From CAZJYI01 sp964550025 (GTDB lineage Bacteria > Verrucomicrobiota > Kiritimatiellia > UBA8416 > CAYOBW01), in NCBI GenBank assembly GCA_964550025.1, contig CAZJYI010000014.1:52391-116390 (forward strand): DNA of 64,000 nucleotides. Direction: 5' to 3'. Every line of letters starts with the position of its first letter. Within the stretch, counting starts at the first letter, position 1. The translations under genes were made by a program, and so were the position numbers. Positions 63,911 to 64,000 of this stretch are shown piece by piece. The notes under the pieces are model-generated. The model saw only the letters and a program-made list of their open reading frames with translations, searched no databases and was not told where the DNA came from.

Positions 63911-64000
63911 CTATCGTGCCGGCAACGCCGGCGCTGTATTCACGCCTTCCCGCTGCCTGAACAGCTCGAGGCGTTGAGCGGCGAGCTCGCGGCCGCGGTC
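63911..64000 (-). CDS. C-terminal end of a gene entering from the right edge
   Basis: The minus-strand frame is open from the edge to TAG 63913-63911: 29 residues, D-R-G-R-E-L-A-A-Q-R-L-E-L-F-R-Q-R-E-G-V-N-T-A-P-A-L-P-A-R. The charged helix and short disordered end look like a real protein tail, but this is too little to name. It lies 55 bp before the CotH gene. Confidence 0.4.
   Translation of the reverse strand, partial: DRGRELAAQRLELFRQREGVNTAPALPAR

Overview
This is a GC-rich bacterial chromosome segment. Gene style suggests the PVC superphylum, most likely Kiritimatiellota or a close relative. The signs are N-L-G-Q-L-K repeats in an exported protein, very large secreted beta-helix/PKD proteins ending in a choice-of-anchor-Q type block, a CotH/lamin-tail protein, a protease pair with a degenerate PDZ-containing member, and short dispersed repeats between genes. 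This is an inference from protein families; there is no rRNA in the window.

Layout. 1-775 holds the start of a probable PrmA-like methyltransferase and a HicA/HicB toxin-antitoxin pair, all on the minus strand, with a sharp promoter/operator in front of hicA. 1016-5905 is a tightly overlapping selA-selB-selD operon for selenocysteine synthesis and decoding; its SelD carries a cysteine-rich head and an AhpD-like redox tail. 6317-26906 is a surface/secretome island: a 3-module beta-helix/PKD protein with a dockerin-like tail (minus), a glycerophosphodiester phosphodiesterase, a protein of about 1220 residues built of carboxypeptidase-regulatory-like Ig folds, a transglutaminase-like gene interrupted by one in-frame TGA, and a 3428-residue, 7-module paralogue of the first protein (plus). 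27254-34980 holds an HtrA-like protease, a partner pseudoprotease and an RHS/YD-repeat protein.

35164-44070 is mostly housekeeping on the minus strand: gap, pgk, tpiA, secG, a DUF481-like outer membrane protein and a TrpB2-type tryptophan synthase beta chain, preceded by a LemA/M48 protease pair. 44368-49732 (plus) has two small exported proteins, a strong terminator, a SurA/PpiD-like periplasmic chaperone, an MBL-fold hydrolase and a PAS histidine kinase. 49901-55286 (minus) has an AmmeMemoRadiSam radical-SAM enzyme and a three-gene operon of small phosphate-binding-like protein, porin and hybrid histidine kinase, all with overlapping stops and starts. 55503-64000 has a Tat-exported TIM-barrel-like protein, a headless XRE-type ORF, two uncharacterised genes and a CotH/LTD/LamG protein with a C-terminal serine-hydrolase domain. 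The minus-strand end of another gene reaches the right edge.

Points most worth following: the SelD triple fusion; the TGA-interrupted transglutaminase-like gene with a hairpin starting at the TGA, in a window that encodes its own selenocysteine machinery; the two giant modular beta-helix proteins with signs of recent coil duplication; a heptamer repeat family, one piece of which is translated inside a response-regulator domain; and two promoters placed so that the mRNA would start at or within a base or so of the start codon.
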